Source of the DNA: Oscillatoriales cyanobacterium
GTDB taxonomy: Bacteria > Cyanobacteriota > Cyanobacteriia > Cyanobacteriales > Microcoleaceae
Direction of reading: 5' to 3'
Length of the DNA stretch: 64,000 nt
Assembly: GCA_004294385.1 (NCBI GenBank)
Contig: REAP01000004.1
Span: 1-64,000, forward strand
Below the pieces are notes generated by a model. The model saw nothing but the letters and a program-made list of their open reading frames with translations, was not told where the DNA came from and did no database searches. Below are positions 42,345-52,014 of the stretch, piece after piece; the first letter of the stretch is position 1; every line of letters starts with the position of its first letter. Position numbers and translations under genes: made by a program.

Positions 42345-44189
42345 TTAGTCCAAGAGGTTGGCGATCGACTCTTTACCAAGTCGATCAATTAATTCTCGGA
42401 CGATCGTCCGCTGCTGCGATCGGGGCAAGCTTTCAATCTTGGCAATTAAGTCCACCAATTCATCTTCTGGAATTTCCGGCTTGGATTTTTCCGGCAAAAC
42501 GGGTTGAATTTCTGACATAACTTCGGGTTCGGGTAAATAATATTTTTGAGGTAGCCATGATATTTCATTCGGCTCTGAAGTAACTAGAGCCAAAATATTT
42601 TTACCTCTGGTTAGCGCAACGTACAAAAGGTTTTTTTCCTCCTCCGACTCTTTATCTGTTTGCTTTTTGTGACTTAGAGGCATCGTTTCTGGCTGGATAA
42701 TGAAAGCAATGTCACCTTCGCACCCTTTGCCAGAATGGATTGAATAAAGGTTGATTTTACAATTTTGATTTTCATCAAAAATTGAATCTATCAAACTTTT
42801 CCAATCAACAAGGCTTGGCGGATCGTAAGTTGAAAAAAGACAAAGAATTGCCTCTAGCATATCCTTCAAGTCAGCAATTTTTTGTTTGCCGTCTGGGTAA
42901 ATCAGTAGACGTTCCCGCTCCAAAGCTTCGTAAGTGTTTACATTAGCCACAAAAGTTTTTGGAGAATATTCACTTTTCAGTTTTTTACATATTTTTCCTA
43001 CTTGCTCTACGACTTTTGTTGCCAACGATCTATCCTTAATCTTTGCGGGATAGCCTGCACCCAGCAACTGAATGGCAGTTTTAATCAATGGGGCATTTTT
43101 TCGGCAAACCCCAATGTAAGATTGACTAGAGTTTTTGTCAAAAAGTGCCAGAAAATCGCTTTTCTTAACAATTTTAACTTCACCTTCTTCTGCTTGCTGA
43201 ACCGCTTCAATTGGTATATTTGGAAAAACTTCTCGCACTAACTGAAGATGCGATCGACCGCATCTGTAATTTACTGGAAGTAGAAAGCTTTCACAATTAA
43301 ACTGTTTTTTGATTCTATCCATTCCGTCGCTGACACAACCTCTGAATGCGTAAACAGCTTGATGCCGATCGCCCACAGCTATCAGGTAATTATAAGCAGG
43401 ATTTATCAAAAGAGACAGAATATTTAGTTGCAGTATGTCCGTATCCTGACATTCATCCACCATAATTACCTTAAGCTGTTGGCGATACTTTTTCAATGCA
43501 AACTGGAGGTTATCTCGCTCCATCCACAGCACCCAGCTCATATCCGTGTAATCAATCCAGTAATTGTCTACCGCTTCTTTATATCCTACATTTAGGCACT
43601 TGCCAATTGCGTTGGCGATTGTGGCGGAAACGAGAATCTCTAAATTATGTAATTTGACAATGTGAGCCAAGTTTTCTTCGGTTGCATCCAGACAATAAAG
43701 CCGGAACAACTCTAATGCTTTAATAAAATAAGAATCCAATTCTTGACTTCCTTCTTTCCATAATTCACCTGAAAAAACCTCTTGAACATTATTTATTAAT
43801 TTTGAGTGAGTGATGAACTTAAGAGTTTCGGCAATCGTCCGATATTTCGAGGATTCTATCCGAAAACTACGAGAATTCACATTTAAACCTTCTCGCAAAA
43901 TTTGATAACTTAAGCTGTGCAAAGTAGATACACACTGCTTCCAGTTACTTCTAATACTACTCAGTTTTGCTGCCAAATCTTCCTTATTCTTTTTGCCAAA
44001 AACAACTAACCTTACTTGATCGGGAGAATAATTAAAGTGCTGCAACCTCCGACATATTTCTACTAGCATAAAGCTTTTGCCAGTGCCTGCCAGGGCTTCA
44101 ATTAAAATCCCTTTTTCGTCGCACGAAGGAAGTGCAAATCGGGCATCAACTGCACTTAAGATTGATTCTTGATAACTTGATAGTTGCAT
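42345..44189 (-). CDS. UvrD/Rep-type superfamily 1 helicase
   Basis: This 614-residue ATP-dependent helicase has Walker A EALAGTGKSFMLVEI near residue 30, Walker B with VDECQDTD, the GDRHQAVYAFRG motif III, NYRCGRSH motif IV, IHSGKGCEGDIAFI motif V, and LYVALTRGKNILAL motif VI, all intact. I choose ATG 44189, overlapping the preceding stop (TAATG), rather than 44249. It is in the phage early operon with methyltransferases, so a role in phage DNA replication or recombination is inferred. It has no nuclease domain. Confidence 0.9.
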   Translation of the reverse strand: MQLSSYQESILSAVDARFALPSCDEKGILIEALAGTGKSFMLVEICRRLQHFNYSPDQVRLVVFGKKNKEDLAAKLSSIRSNWKQCVSTLHSLSYQILREGLNVNSRSFRIESSKYRTIAETLKFITHSKLINNVQEVFSGELWKEGSQELDSYFIKALELFRLYCLDATEENLAHIVKLHNLEILVSATIANAIGKCLNVGYKEAVDNYWIDYTDMSWVLWMERDNLQFALKKYRQQLKVIMVDECQDTDILQLNILSLLINPAYNYLIAVGDRHQAVYAFRGCVSDGMDRIKKQFNCESFLLPVNYRCGRSHLQLVREVFPNIPIEAVQQAEEGEVKIVKKSDFLALFDKNSSQSYIGVCRKNAPLIKTAIQLLGAGYPAKIKDRSLATKVVEQVGKICKKLKSEYSPKTFVANVNTYEALERERLLIYPDGKQKIADLKDMLEAILCLFSTYDPPSLVDWKSLIDSIFDENQNCKINLYSIHSGKGCEGDIAFIIQPETMPLSHKKQTDKESEEEKNLLYVALTRGKNILALVTSEPNEISWLPQKYYLPEPEVMSEIQPVLPEKSKPEIPEDELVDLIAKIESLPRSQQRTIVRELIDRLGKESIANLLD

Positions 44190-44404
44190 TATTTTACTTT
44201 TCTTTTTTGCAAAAACTTTTCGATATCCACCAGTAAAGAATACGCACAAGCCAGCCTGTTATTGCGTCGATCAATCAAACCGTAGGTTTCATATTTTCGG
44301 TCAACGTAATCGTACCTTTGGGATAAATTGATGAATTCGTAACCAAGCAAACTGGCTTTGGCGGCTACTTCTGCTATCCTTTTTGCAGAATACCTAGACT
44401 TCAT
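44189..44404 (-). CDS. Small protein between methyltransferase and helicase
   Basis: The 71-residue basic protein (MKSRYSAKRIAEVAAKASLL ... IEKFLQKRKVK) starts within the end of the MT-A70 gene and its stop overlaps the helicase start. The tight overlaps on both sides argue for genuine coding. The N-terminal KRIAEVAAKASLLGYEFINL is helical and could be DNA-binding. No family known to me. Confidence 0.6.
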   Translation of the reverse strand: MKSRYSAKRIAEVAAKASLLGYEFINLSQRYDYVDRKYETYGLIDRRNNRLACAYSLLVDIEKFLQKRKVK

Positions 44405-45032
44405 CGATTTCAGCTCCCCACGCATCCCAATTCGGGCGACGTTGACGAGCAAACAATTCAATCTTTTCACCTCCCAGTTTTTCTGCCAATCTCTCGGCAA
44501 TTGTCCAGAACTGTTGTGGTTTTTCAGAGTGTTTTGTGCGCGGAGCTTTAATTATGTTATTGATGTTGGTTAGTCCTAGATTCGTAAAGCATCCCGGTTT
44601 TCCTTTAGTTGCAACCAAGAATTGCTCGGTGCAATTTCTGCCATAATGTCCTATTCCTGCATGAGATTTACTACCATCCTTCGTTACCTTTTCCCAAGTA
44701 AATATCGATCGATATTCAAATCCCCAGTAACTCAAACATGAGAATCCAAGCGGTAAATGATTGTTTGTGACCCACAGAAGCAGATATGAGTTGGCGTGTG
44801 CGATCGAACCAATCGGCAAATTCAGAATCGCTTCATCGCTCATGCTCGGATAAGGACATCTGCCCCGGTGAGTCGCGTCAGTTTCTCTCAGAGTGAAATT
44901 CCACGGTGGATCGCAAACTATCAGCTTGTAATCAATGTTTTGGATTGGTGGCAGTCCAGGGATGAGGTCAAGGGCGATTGATAATTTTAACTGCCCAATC
45001 TTGTCATCTGCTTGATATTTTGATAGTTGCAT
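44394..45032 (-). CDS. MT-A70 family adenine methyltransferase
   Basis: This 212-residue enzyme of the MT-A70 family transfers a methyl group to N6 of adenine. The catalytic DPPW is at 41-44 in LIVCDPPWNFTL. The SAM-binding YLLLWVTNNHLPLG segment and RTKHSEKPQQFWTIAERLA follow, where the RxxHSxKP signature is clear. The ATG at 45032 is preferred because the first seven residues from 45053 are not conserved-looking. It is the second DNA methyltransferase of the phage, so modification of its own DNA seems extensive. Confidence 0.9.
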   Translation of the reverse strand: MQLSKYQADDKIGQLKLSIALDLIPGLPPIQNIDYKLIVCDPPWNFTLRETDATHRGRCPYPSMSDEAILNLPIGSIAHANSYLLLWVTNNHLPLGFSCLSYWGFEYRSIFTWEKVTKDGSKSHAGIGHYGRNCTEQFLVATKGKPGCFTNLGLTNINNIIKAPRTKHSEKPQQFWTIAERLAEKLGGEKIELFARQRRPNWDAWGAEIDEV

Positions 45033-45195
45033 AGTTTTTTTGAAGAAAGTCAAGGAGAAGACTGGCAGGTCTTTCCTCGACTAAATTTGCTGTTTTAAAC
45101 CGAGCCTTTTAATGACTTGCTTAGGTCGTGGCATAGGATTTTTACCTAATCTCAGAAAGATGAGATCGCACCCCATCCCCATTCGTGGTGAAATA

Positions 45196-48100
45196 TCACC
45201 ATATTTCTAGCTGCTGTATTGCAGCTATTGCAGCGGCTTCTTTGGAAAGATAGCCAGTTTCATCTTGCTGACCTTTGTGTCGCCAGACACGGGCTGATTT
45301 CCCATCAATTGCGCGGAGCGATAGCCAAATGCTAGTTGCCATCTTGCTATCAAGATAAACAATGTATTCTGGGGTTTGCTCGGAAAAATCAGCAGCTTTT
45401 GTAAATTCCATTTGAAGCAGTAATTTGTAAGTTTGCTGCTGATTTTCAGTGAGTGCATTCCAGACTTTCACCCGGTTAGCTGCATTTTTCTCGCAAACTT
45501 CCCGGAAGACCGAATTAATACTTTTGACCACTTCTGAATCGCACTCAATAATTGCAACTCTTGCCATTTCAACCAATTCAATTTCATCCTCATTTAGTCC
45601 GCAGCCTTCGCCCAATCTTAAGCCTGCAAACGTAGAAGGTACACTATCTCGTGACAATTCCTCCTCACTTAGCCGATCGCCCCTATTATCCTGGTTAAAA
45701 CTTTCGACAGTTGCCTTAACTTCCGATCGCAGCAGTTCTTCATTTTGCCGCTTTTCTTCCATTTCATCAGGTAGCAATGAAAAATCTTCCTGTGCCAGCT
45801 TTTCCATCTGCCACATAGTTAGCCCCTTGAATTTGATTTCGTAGGCGAATGGTTGCCTTAAATTATCTGAAATCATTCGCTTGGAAACTCTAGGAGCATC
45901 GCATTTTATTTGAAAAGTTCCGCTTAGCCACTTCGCCCATTTGTCGGCCCGACTTTTAGCCATAGTTGCCGTCTTTTTGCCTTTTGGAGTGCGATTGCTA
46001 AATGCCGCATAAGCTGCCAGTATTTTGCCGTTATCTTTCCGCTTCAAATACCCAATAGTGTTGCCAATTTTGACAAATTCCACAAAATCGTCCTCTGGCT
46101 TTTTGTATGGATTGGCTTCTTTTTCTAAGCGGGCCGCTTCCTTGTCGCGGTAATTTTGGATCAAGTTATAAGCGCAAACTTTCCAGGTGCAATCAGCGAT
46201 TTCTGGTGTTGTCAGGGAATTAGAAAAAGCAAGTGTTTTGTCCGCATTCAAAAACCTGAAAGTCACACCCATAGGAAGCTGAGGATAAACTTTCACCATG
46301 TAGCCCATCGCTTCAAACTCAGTTTCAGTTTCAGGCTTCGCGGGTTCCGGTTGCATTACCGCTCGTATGTGCAAATGCAAATCAGATATATTTCTTCCAG
46401 TTGTCCACTTAGTCCAAGGTCTCGTATCGTCATCCGATGTCAAACAATAGTCAAAATCGTTATATTCGTCATTGAAACGAATATCTTGCACAATAGCAGG
46501 CAAGTCGTGCCAAATTACGCAATCACCTTGTTGAAAGTCCGGTACATATTTAACTTCTGGTTGAAGTTTTGCGAGTTCTGAAATTTCACTTGCTTGGTTT
46601 TTTTCTACCAATTTTTTAAACTGTTGAACAAACTTTTCAGCTTCTGATTTGACAGTATTCCCAGAATGACTGCACTTATAAACCAAAGCTTCAGCGTCGC
46701 AATAATATTCTTTCTGGTTTCCCCTGAAATCCATCACAGTAAACAGTGCCTGTTCTACCTGTAGAATTTTAGTAAAAACTGACACAACTGCAACTCTTGC
46801 GTGAAGTTCACCGAAGGTAAAATCGGCGCTACCTACCAGTATTTTTTGCAGATTAGTTAGCTTTGGCGCCACCTCTTCCTCTATCTGCTCTTCGGTTGCT
46901 TCGGAAAATTCTAAAGCCAATTGACCGGGAACTTCCAAATTTTTAGCAAGGGTAATCGCTACCACTTCATCAATTACTTTTCGAGTCCAGGCGACGATCG
47001 CATCGTAATTGGTAAAACATTCAGAAAATGTCGGATCGTCATCGCCGATCATCTCTGTGGCTGCGTCCCAAAAGCCAGAAGATTCGTTATACAATCCAAT
47101 TCCATCGACAGCGCCTCTTTTGTCGGGCTGACTGTAGTAAATAGCCCAATCTTTGTAATCTTCATATTTTTGCCCTAAATCGTAGCAGTCCTCTAGTTTT
47201 AAGTCCGGCATGAAAAATCCGTGAGAACAGAGAATGCTTTCGATCAAATCGGCTACCACTTCTGACGGAGATTTCAATTTTTCCAAGTATTCCAATTCTG
47301 CTGCTGCTTCGTACTCTTCATCAGTCAATGTCGCTTCCTGGGGTTCATTTTCGGTCAAAGCTTCTTGATGCAGTTTTTCGAGTTCTGGGGCAATCTTCTC
47401 TTTTAGCCACGCTTCGGGTTTGTTTTCGGGCTGATTTACAAAATAATCAACTATTTCCTCAGCATCAGATTCAGACAAAACGCTTTTGTCGTAACTTCCA
47501 TTTGAAAATTTGGAAATTAAGTTTAAGCGCATTTGCTGCTCGTTATCCAACAATTCCTCACACTGAGCTTCAGATAATTCACTGGCATCGTTCCCAGTTA
47601 ATAGTTCATATTCAGGGGCGATCGCCTCTTTCTCCCGGTGCTCCAAGTGTTCAATGATTTCTGTAGCCTCGACTTCAGTTATGGCTTTTTCGGCTTTTTC
47701 GGCTTCTTCGAGCATTCTTACAGTAGCAATTGCCATTGCTGATTTTCCGGTTCGCGGTACACGAATTGCATTTTCGCCAACCAAGTCAATCAGGAAATCG
47801 TAGCATTCACGAATTTGAGAAATCGTGTAACAAGTTTCCAAGGCGAACTCCAAATTTTGGGAGCAAAGTTCTTTGGCTAAAAATCTCAAAGTTTGAAGGC
47901 TTACAGGTGATTGAGGTTTGACTTGGATAGATATGGGGAGTTCACATTCATCATCGTCGCCATCATCATCGTTGCAAAACTCCGCTTCAACACTTTCTCT
48001 AATGCCAAGCGGGTCATCGTCTACTGTCGAAATAGTTTTATGGCCAATACCAACATTGAATCCTTGAAAATAATCCAAATTATTGCAGGTATGAAGGATT

Positions 48101-48369
48101 TGCCCTATCAGGCCGGCCAGCTCCTCTGGAGCAATTTGCCGATACTCTTCAATCAATTGATGCAACGCTGCTGTAATAGATTCAGTTTTCGACTGCAATT
48201 GCTCAAGCTTGAAGATTTGAGTATCAAGGGCTTCTTTTTCAGCTTGAAGTTGTTGGATTTGATTCAATATGCACATAATCATTAAGTAAGTTTGTTGGTA
48301 GTAAAAATGCCTGTCTTTCCAAGCTGTCAGGGTTTTGCCAATCCCAAGATTTGATGTCGAATCAATCAA
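45196..48369 (-). CDS. Very large early protein of unknown function
   Basis: The 1057-residue acidic protein has an N-terminal coiled coil (about 30-80), an acidic tract (NDDDGDDDECE near 135), further Glu-rich helices to 450, and a domain around 640-700 with FQQGDCVIWHDLPAIVQDIR, reminiscent of SH3/TUDOR-like folds that read a ligand. A C-terminal YLSKEAAAIAAIQQLEIW ends it. No Walker, nuclease or polymerase motif is visible. The TTG at 48369 is far from certain; ATG at 48282 or 48276 is also in frame. It follows the recombinase gene by 9 bases, suggesting a DNA-metabolism role. Confidence 0.65.
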   Translation of the reverse strand: MIDSTSNLGIGKTLTAWKDRHFYYQQTYLMIMCILNQIQQLQAEKEALDTQIFKLEQLQSKTESITAALHQLIEEYRQIAPEELAGLIGQILHTCNNLDYFQGFNVGIGHKTISTVDDDPLGIRESVEAEFCNDDDGDDDECELPISIQVKPQSPVSLQTLRFLAKELCSQNLEFALETCYTISQIRECYDFLIDLVGENAIRVPRTGKSAMAIATVRMLEEAEKAEKAITEVEATEIIEHLEHREKEAIAPEYELLTGNDASELSEAQCEELLDNEQQMRLNLISKFSNGSYDKSVLSESDAEEIVDYFVNQPENKPEAWLKEKIAPELEKLHQEALTENEPQEATLTDEEYEAAAELEYLEKLKSPSEVVADLIESILCSHGFFMPDLKLEDCYDLGQKYEDYKDWAIYYSQPDKRGAVDGIGLYNESSGFWDAATEMIGDDDPTFSECFTNYDAIVAWTRKVIDEVVAITLAKNLEVPGQLALEFSEATEEQIEEEVAPKLTNLQKILVGSADFTFGELHARVAVVSVFTKILQVEQALFTVMDFRGNQKEYYCDAEALVYKCSHSGNTVKSEAEKFVQQFKKLVEKNQASEISELAKLQPEVKYVPDFQQGDCVIWHDLPAIVQDIRFNDEYNDFDYCLTSDDDTRPWTKWTTGRNISDLHLHIRAVMQPEPAKPETETEFEAMGYMVKVYPQLPMGVTFRFLNADKTLAFSNSLTTPEIADCTWKVCAYNLIQNYRDKEAARLEKEANPYKKPEDDFVEFVKIGNTIGYLKRKDNGKILAAYAAFSNRTPKGKKTATMAKSRADKWAKWLSGTFQIKCDAPRVSKRMISDNLRQPFAYEIKFKGLTMWQMEKLAQEDFSLLPDEMEEKRQNEELLRSEVKATVESFNQDNRGDRLSEEELSRDSVPSTFAGLRLGEGCGLNEDEIELVEMARVAIIECDSEVVKSINSVFREVCEKNAANRVKVWNALTENQQQTYKLLLQMEFTKAADFSEQTPEYIVYLDSKMATSIWLSLRAIDGKSARVWRHKGQQDETGYLSKEAAAIAAIQQLEIW

Positions 48370-48378
48370 TCCTACTTT

Positions 48379-49485
48379 TTAGGGCTGTAATTCTTTCAGA
48401 TAACCAACGAACTCTTCGAGCTCTTCCCGTGTAAGCGATGCTCTTCCCTCTTTTTCGTAATGCTGGTTGAGGAAATCCTTCCCCTGGTTTGCCGACCAAC
48501 CAAGTTTTTTGATATAGGTTGTTGACAACTTAAAGACCTCAAGATAATCTTTGAGCTCATTTAACTCCTTAGCGTCTAGTTGGATTAGCAACTCCGAGTT
48601 GAAATTATTAATCAAACACTCTTTGATTTGCGATTCAACCCAGCACAACCGCTCAAACTCTTTCTGAATTTCTTGCCTTTGAGGTTGCAAGTGCGGAGCA
48701 TTCTCTAGATTTGCAATTGATGGGGATGGTAATTGCACTGGCGCTGGCACTTTTTGAGTTGCTTGTGGCGACGAAGCAAATTTCGGCTGAGCTTGAGGTG
48801 GTACAGGCGCGGTATCAGGAGCTGATGTTGTCCAATCCTTGAGAATGTCAGCCAACTCTTTCCCCGGATTTAGGAAAGTGCGATCGACAAGCTCTGAGCA
48901 CCGAGTTTTGCTGATCGAAAGTATGTGTTCGTAATTAAGCTCGCCGGCTATGTCAAATTCGTACTCAATGCCACTGGATTGCACCGGGGCTGTACCGATT
49001 TTCTTGGGAGCGGTTTTTGTTTTGCCATCACGAGCTTTGTATTCTTCCATGATGTACTCAGTTTTTGAGCGCATTGTTGCAATGATGTGGGAATTGCTTC
49101 CAATCATTGCATCAATCAACTTCCTTTCTAGCGGCCGAACATTCTTCCACCCATCAAACCCCTTACCAGCTAACTCTAATTCGCTGAACCAAGCGTGAGA
49201 AAGTGAATCAATAATAATCACTTCATACCTTGCCTGTTCGGCAGCCTGAATCGCTTCTATGTACTTGGCTGGATGGTGATTTTCCAACTCACAAACGTCA
49301 AAATTAAACTTATCTGCGTATCGGCTAGCGCTGCCATGTTCCGTGTCGATTACTGCAATTGAATTTCCCAAATGGGAGGCGATCGACAGTGCTGAAAAAG
49401 TCTTGCCACTCCCACTCGCGCCAGACAATGCGAGGCGGAGTTTGATTGCAGATTTACTGGCTTTTTTGAACATATTGGTCGTCAT
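48379..49485 (-). CDS. Sak4-like RecA-fold recombinase
   Basis: This 368-residue ATPase has Walker A SGASGSGKTFSAL (21-33), the VIDTEHGSASRYAD strand, Walker B YEVIIIDSLSHAWF, and a KTRCSELVDRTFLNPG region. These fit the phage AAA_24/Sak4 RecA-like proteins that promote single-strand annealing. A Pro-rich linker (PVPPQAQPKFASSP) separates an extra C-terminal helical domain with LREELEEFVGYL-type helices. No separate SSB is evident nearby. Located upstream of the large unknown gene in the leftward operon. Confidence 0.82.
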   Translation of the reverse strand: MTTNMFKKASKSAIKLRLALSGASGSGKTFSALSIASHLGNSIAVIDTEHGSASRYADKFNFDVCELENHHPAKYIEAIQAAEQARYEVIIIDSLSHAWFSELELAGKGFDGWKNVRPLERKLIDAMIGSNSHIIATMRSKTEYIMEEYKARDGKTKTAPKKIGTAPVQSSGIEYEFDIAGELNYEHILSISKTRCSELVDRTFLNPGKELADILKDWTTSAPDTAPVPPQAQPKFASSPQATQKVPAPVQLPSPSIANLENAPHLQPQRQEIQKEFERLCWVESQIKECLINNFNSELLIQLDAKELNELKDYLEVFKLSTTYIKKLGWSANQGKDFLNQHYEKEGRASLTREELEEFVGYLKELQP

Positions 49486-49552
49486 TGTTTAATTAATTGT
49501 ACTCGATTTATCTGCAACTAACTACCTTGCAAATATTAGGTATTAACTTGAT

Positions 49553-50437
49553 TCAAGAGTGTGTTCCGACGTACTCTCTAATATTCTGAGATTCCAGATA
49601 CCTATCGTAGGATAATTCGTTATCTCCTAAGTCTAAGACTGAATCTGAGGCAGACTCTAGAAATTGAATTTCGGCTACCGTAAATTTGTATTGCGCTATG
49701 ATGTCAGCCGGTAAGTTTTGGAATTTAACATCTGACTCCCATTCTTTAATCCAATACGATAAGTTTCTTTCCCCTGATGAGTGTTGGCAAAATTTCCAAC
49801 CCCAAGGTGCACGGGGAGTCAACAATTGACTCCCCGGCAATGCGTTTTTTTCGCCTGTGATGGGTGTCAGCCAAACTTCTTCAGAAAAGATTTCTCGGTG
49901 ACTAATTCCGCAATTAAGAAACGGCACCGACTGCTTTTCGGAGAAAGCGACATACTCAGGCAGAGGCAGATTGAAAAAGAAAGGCATTGCGCGCTTGGTT
50001 TGGGCGATCGTTGTTTCCGGTTGAAGTTCGGTGGCATTGGGAATTTCTTCGGGGACGATCGGCGCTTCTGTTTCGGCTTTGGTAACTACTGGTGCGATTA
50101 CTGTTTCTGTTTCGGTTTCAGTTCCCACTTCGGCAATCGCTTCCAGGCAATCGGTTTTTGCTTCCCAGTGGCCGCGAGTCACTGCATCAGTCAAGCCGCA
50201 GCAGTAGCGATCGCCATCTAAGTGTTTGGCAAATTGGCAGGTAGCGCAGGTCACGCCAGTGGGCTCTTGATTCAGCAGTTCGTCGCGGCGGGTGAAGTAG
50301 GTCAGGATGCGGCGTTCGTAATCGGCACGTTTGCCACCGTCTGGGCCTTGGCGTAACTTGAGGGTGCGGTGCATCTTCTGGATTTCATTCCAGGGTAGTG
50401 CTTTCAGTTCGTTGGCTTCGATCGCTTTGAGTGTCAT
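49553..50437 (-). CDS. Early protein with SAP-like start and Cys cluster
   Basis: The 294-residue protein has an N-terminal helical region (LKALPWNEIQKMHRTLKLRQ) that resembles SAP or HeH DNA-binding helices. A CATCQFAK ... YCCG cluster at about 62-80 could bind zinc. A repetitive Glu/Thr linker (TETETETVIAPVV) follows, and then an all-new C-terminal domain. It precedes the recombinase in the same operon. Function unknown; DNA binding is inferred. Confidence 0.6.
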   Translation of the reverse strand: MTLKAIEANELKALPWNEIQKMHRTLKLRQGPDGGKRADYERRILTYFTRRDELLNQEPTGVTCATCQFAKHLDGDRYCCGLTDAVTRGHWEAKTDCLEAIAEVGTETETETVIAPVVTKAETEAPIVPEEIPNATELQPETTIAQTKRAMPFFFNLPLPEYVAFSEKQSVPFLNCGISHREIFSEEVWLTPITGEKNALPGSQLLTPRAPWGWKFCQHSSGERNLSYWIKEWESDVKFQNLPADIIAQYKFTVAEIQFLESASDSVLDLGDNELSYDRYLESQNIREYVGTHS

Positions 50438-50559
50438 AATATTGTTGTCTCTTTGAGTTTTGTGCTCTTTGGGATGCCCCTTTTAAAGGGGGCGGTTTAA
50501 GCGGGCGGTCAGTGCAACTTTCTCAGGGGAACGCTGACCGCCTTTGCTATATCGTTATA

Positions 50560-50916
50560 TTAGCTACTCCAGTAACCAATGTCAACCCCCTTGGCTATTT
50601 TTTTTGTGACGCTGGGAAACCGCAAAGAATAAAGAGCAATAAATCTGTCCAAAGCCACGCCCAGAGCGAGACACAAGCTTTCCAGTATTTCGATCGAAAC
50701 CATCTCGGAATGACCATATTCCAGTTTTTTAAGATTTTGGTGGCTACAGTCTCCATTGACAGCTTTTATATCTTCAGCTAGCTGCCGACGTGATTTCTTG
50801 CCTCGCAATTGTCGCAAAAGCTCTCCCTTGTCAGGATTCCAAGTCACAAAGCGCACTTCGCTTATATCGACAAGCATCTTCTCTTCCTCAAGTAGTTTTG
50901 AATCTAGTTTAGCCAT
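50560..50916 (-). CDS. XRE-type HTH regulator
   Basis: The 118-residue protein carries an HTH (LLRQLRGKKSRRQLAEDIKA ... CSHQNLKKLEYG) preceded by a 35-residue extension with a VRFVTWNPDKG segment. ATG 50916 is preferred; the reading frame extends to 50934. It is divergent from the secreted-peptide gene at 51069, with about 150 bases between them containing a TTGACA at 50930-50935. It may regulate that gene or the leftward operon that begins at 50437. Confidence 0.75.
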   Translation of the reverse strand: MAKLDSKLLEEEKMLVDISEVRFVTWNPDKGELLRQLRGKKSRRQLAEDIKAVNGDCSHQNLKKLEYGHSEMVSIEILESLCLALGVALDRFIALYSLRFPSVTKKIAKGVDIGYWSS

Positions 50917-51068
50917 AGCAGTTGACAAAAGCAATAATTTCTAGCTACAGTAGTGTACGAACTTCTCGATACAAAGTTAAAGCTATGTTTTTGTCGAAAT
51001 ACGATCGCATCTGAAGTTCTGGCTTAGGCATAGACTTTTGATGTGTCAACCAAGCGAAGGCAACCAAT

Positions 51069-51374
51069 ATGCACAAATTAATCACAGCAGTCACAGTCGC
51101 AGTATTAAGCCTTGCCGCTGCAACAGCAGTTCAAGCTCAAAGACCGCCGGAAAGTATCGTAACAACTTCTCCCCAAGGAAGAGCCTTGAGAGCGGTGCAG
51201 TATCACGCTAATTGCCTTAAGGGAACTCTAGCTTCCCACAAGCTCGAAGTAGCGAACCCCCAAGGTTCTCTGACTCAAGAGGTACCCCTAGAAAGAGAAG
51301 ACAAAATTGCAACTGTGCCTGCAAAAGGCACAGTTGCAGCAGAAATTTTGCGATATGCCTGTTTTCAGTTTTAG
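51069..51374 (+). CDS. Small exported protein
   Basis: The 101-residue protein has a strong signal peptide: basic start MHKL, hydrophobic core TAVTVAVLSLAAATAV, and the AQA cleavage site near residue 23. The mature part is about 78 residues with one Cys in the middle and one near the end. It stands alone on the + strand among leftward genes, typical of a lysogenic conversion gene expressed from its own promoter. No family recognised. Region 51375-51611 beyond it holds no gene. Confidence 0.65.
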   Translation: MHKLITAVTVAVLSLAAATAVQAQRPPESIVTTSPQGRALRAVQYHANCLKGTLASHKLEVANPQGSLTQEVPLEREDKIATVPAKGTVAAEILRYACFQF

Positions 51375-51456
51375 AAAAGTCGATCGCAAGCAATGCCATT
51401 TATTACCAGCGCCTATCCGTTATCGACTTATGTCACTTTCACCTGGTAGCCAAATC

Positions 51457-51536
51457 GTCCCCGTCCCCAGTTTGTGGGGATAGAGTTGTCCCCACCTGCA
51501 ATCGTTACCAGGCAAGGCATTTAAGCTACCGGGGAC
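51457..51536. repeat. Cluster of GTCCCC/GGGGAC hexamers, left
   Basis: GTCCCC occurs at 51457, 51463 and 51488 and its complement at 51531. A second cluster flanks the antirepressor at 52015-52102. Confidence 0.45.
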
Positions 51537-51611
51537 AGCGCCGACGAAAAAACAGGTTTCTCAGCCAAACTTGATTTTGACCAACTAACAACCAACACGG
51601 AGAAAAAATCA

Positions 51612-52008
51612 TAAACGCAATCGCAACCGAAATTTTGCTCAAATCCAAAACCGCCCGCAACGGGCAACTGGCAAAAGTCAGCTACGAATCAGCAGCGGAC
51701 ACCCCGCGCCACACTCCGACCGGGAATGCTGCTGCAAGACTCCGATGTAGCCAACCAAATTCGGACAGTTTTACTGGATGTGGCTGAGAATGGCGATCGC
51801 GCTACTAGATCCGCAGCCGTTACCAACAACGCACTTAGAGTTAACAGTTACACTCGGTCAGGAGATGGTGAAGCTGGAGAAAAAGGTGAATGTGCTGATA
51901 GAAACGGCTGCCCAGCACGATCGAGCGATATCCGAACTCAAAGAAAAAGCTGCCGCCAATTCGGAACCGACAGCAGCGACCTACTCCACATTTGTTAGTC
52001 ATACCTAA
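51612..52008 (+). pseudogene. Frameshifted gene, probably a second antirepressor-like protein
   Basis: Three short frames join into one plausible protein. The first (from about 51612) reads INAIATEILLKSKTARNGQL. The second, from 51726, has LLQDSDVANQIRTVLLDVAE, the kind of segment found after the N-terminal domain of phage antirepressors. The third (about 51800-52008) has LGQEMVKLEKKVNVLIETAA, a coiled coil. No single frame spans the region, and there is no good start codon: an ATA sits where one is expected after GGAGAAA. Its two frame changes argue for a decayed gene, or less likely for sequencing errors. Confidence 0.5.
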
Positions 52009-52014
52009 AAACCC

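Noticed and set aside
51726..51998. Separate 90-residue gene
   Set aside because: Only its first third looks protein-like; the rest continues better in another frame, so I merged the pieces into one decayed gene.
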